A DNA stretch of 64,000 bases from Bacteroidota bacterium (lineage in GTDB: Bacteria; Bacteroidota; Bacteroidia; Bacteroidales; Tenuifilaceae), in contig JAKQKB010000184.1 of assembly GCA_029560875.1 (NCBI GenBank), positions 1-64,000 on the forward strand. The letters run 5' to 3'. Shown here one piece after another: positions 63,642 through 64,000 of the stretch. Position numbers and translations under genes: made by a program. The notes below the pieces were generated by a model. The model was given only the letters and a program-made list of their open reading frames with translations, was not told the origin of the DNA and searched no databases. Positions within the stretch are counted from its first letter, which is position 1, and each line of letters opens with the position of its first letter.

Positions 63642-64000
63642 ATGAAGATAAAAATGAATATTCGTCAGAAAATTTTGGTTTACATACTAGGTGTAGCCGT
63701 ATTGCTTTTTGCAGTAATATTCTTTTTCATCAGTTCATCGGCAAGGCGAATTGCCTATGACCAATCAATAAAACTAACCGATAGTTACGCACGGCAATAT
63801 GCCTTGAATATTGAGGGACTCCTCAACCAGGATTTTGCTGTTATGAGAACGATGTCTCACGCATTTATGGAGTACAAACAACTTCCTTTTGAGAAATGGC
63901 AGGAGTTGATATACCCAATGTACAACAGGGTAATGCAAACAACAACACATGTTGATGCGATATGGGATAGCTGGGAGTTAAGCAATTTAGACCCCAAGTG
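63642..64000 (+). CDS. sensor protein with N-terminal membrane anchor (partial)
   Basis: The frame from the ATG at 63642 stays open to the window end (119 codons). It has a basic start, one membrane helix (VYILGVAVLLFAVIFFFISS, near residues 13-32), then SARRIAYDQSIKLTDSYARQ, and an extracytoplasmic region like a Cache-type sensor (MYNRVMQTTTHVDAIWDSWE). It is probably the start of a chemoreceptor or sensor kinase, divergent from the kinase next door. The rest lies outside. Confidence 0.75.
   Translation, partial: MKIKMNIRQKILVYILGVAVLLFAVIFFFISSSARRIAYDQSIKLTDSYARQYALNIEGLLNQDFAVMRTMSHAFMEYKQLPFEKWQELIYPMYNRVMQTTTHVDAIWDSWELSNLDPK

Overview
The window is chromosomal DNA from a Bacteroidota bacterium, most likely an anaerobic, amino-acid-fermenting member of the Bacteroidales/Marinilabiliales type. 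The support is indirect but consistent: two secreted nucleases with type IX secretion (T9SS) C-terminal sorting domains, promoters of the TTTG-N19/20-TAnnTTTG kind, a UpxY-type NusG paralogue, a GH92 mannosidase, a short ATP synthase epsilon subunit, a large DUF2723 membrane protein and several families of palindromic intergenic repeats. No rRNA, tRNA, CRISPR array, phage or transposase gene was found.

Layout. 1-2.05 kb: accessory debris (an orphan polymorphic-toxin C-terminus with a probable immunity gene, a lipoprotein, and a repeat-rich segment). 2.06-11.1 kb: housekeeping genes (RhlE-like helicase, AEC transporter, YceI, dtd, MazG-like, deoC, SSS-family symporter, nucleotidyltransferase, CorA). 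11.5-14.1 kb: a small operon with a divergent KamA-like radical SAM protein, a luciferase-like flavin oxidoreductase and a small SpoIIAA/STAS-like protein. 14.4-20.6 kb: butyrate module (CoA-transferase B subunit, thiolase, MaoC-type hydratase, FabG-type reductase, butyryl-CoA dehydrogenase, EtfB, EtfA). 20.9-31.2 kb: lysine fermentation module (CoA-transferase A subunit, kal, kce, two tandem kdd genes, kamA, kamB, kamC, kamD, kamE). 31.3-33.0 kb: repeats, an AT-rich beta-propeller gene and a second copy of the helicase 3' end. 33.0-49.8 kb: DUF3267 protein, GH92, a five-gene minus-strand operon (SUI1, T9SS EEP nuclease, metalloprotease-barrel chimera, folate ligase, T9SS endonuclease I), DUF2723 protein, atpD-atpC and a hydrolase. 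49.8-57.3 kb: a TetR with a long C-terminal extension, an orphan upxY, a toxin-antitoxin pair, a double-aspartate protease with a four-module glycogen-binding protein, a transglutaminase lipoprotein and an M23 peptidase. 57.4-64 kb: tetR-SDR-ALDH operon, split LysO, glycosyltransferase, cyclic-nucleotide-domain histidine kinase and the start of another sensor.

How the genes work together. Lysine is isomerised by KamA to beta-lysine and by KamDE (kept active by KamBC) to 3,5-diaminohexanoate. Kdd oxidises this, Kce cleaves it with acetyl-CoA to 3-aminobutyryl-CoA and acetoacetate, and Kal removes ammonia to give crotonyl-CoA. Bcd/EtfAB reduce crotonyl-CoA to butyryl-CoA. The CoA transferase, whose two subunits lie in two different transcription units, swaps CoA from butyryl-CoA to acetoacetate. 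Acetoacetyl-CoA is then either thiolysed or, through an apparent (R)-3-hydroxybutyryl-CoA branch (FabG-type plus MaoC-type), turned into more crotonyl-CoA.

The strongest candidates for something new are the divergent KamA-like operon, the two Kdd paralogues with different predicted cofactor-binding residues, the (R)-type butyrate branch, the duplicated helicase-tail cassette bounded by palindromic repeats, and a few unusual protein architectures.
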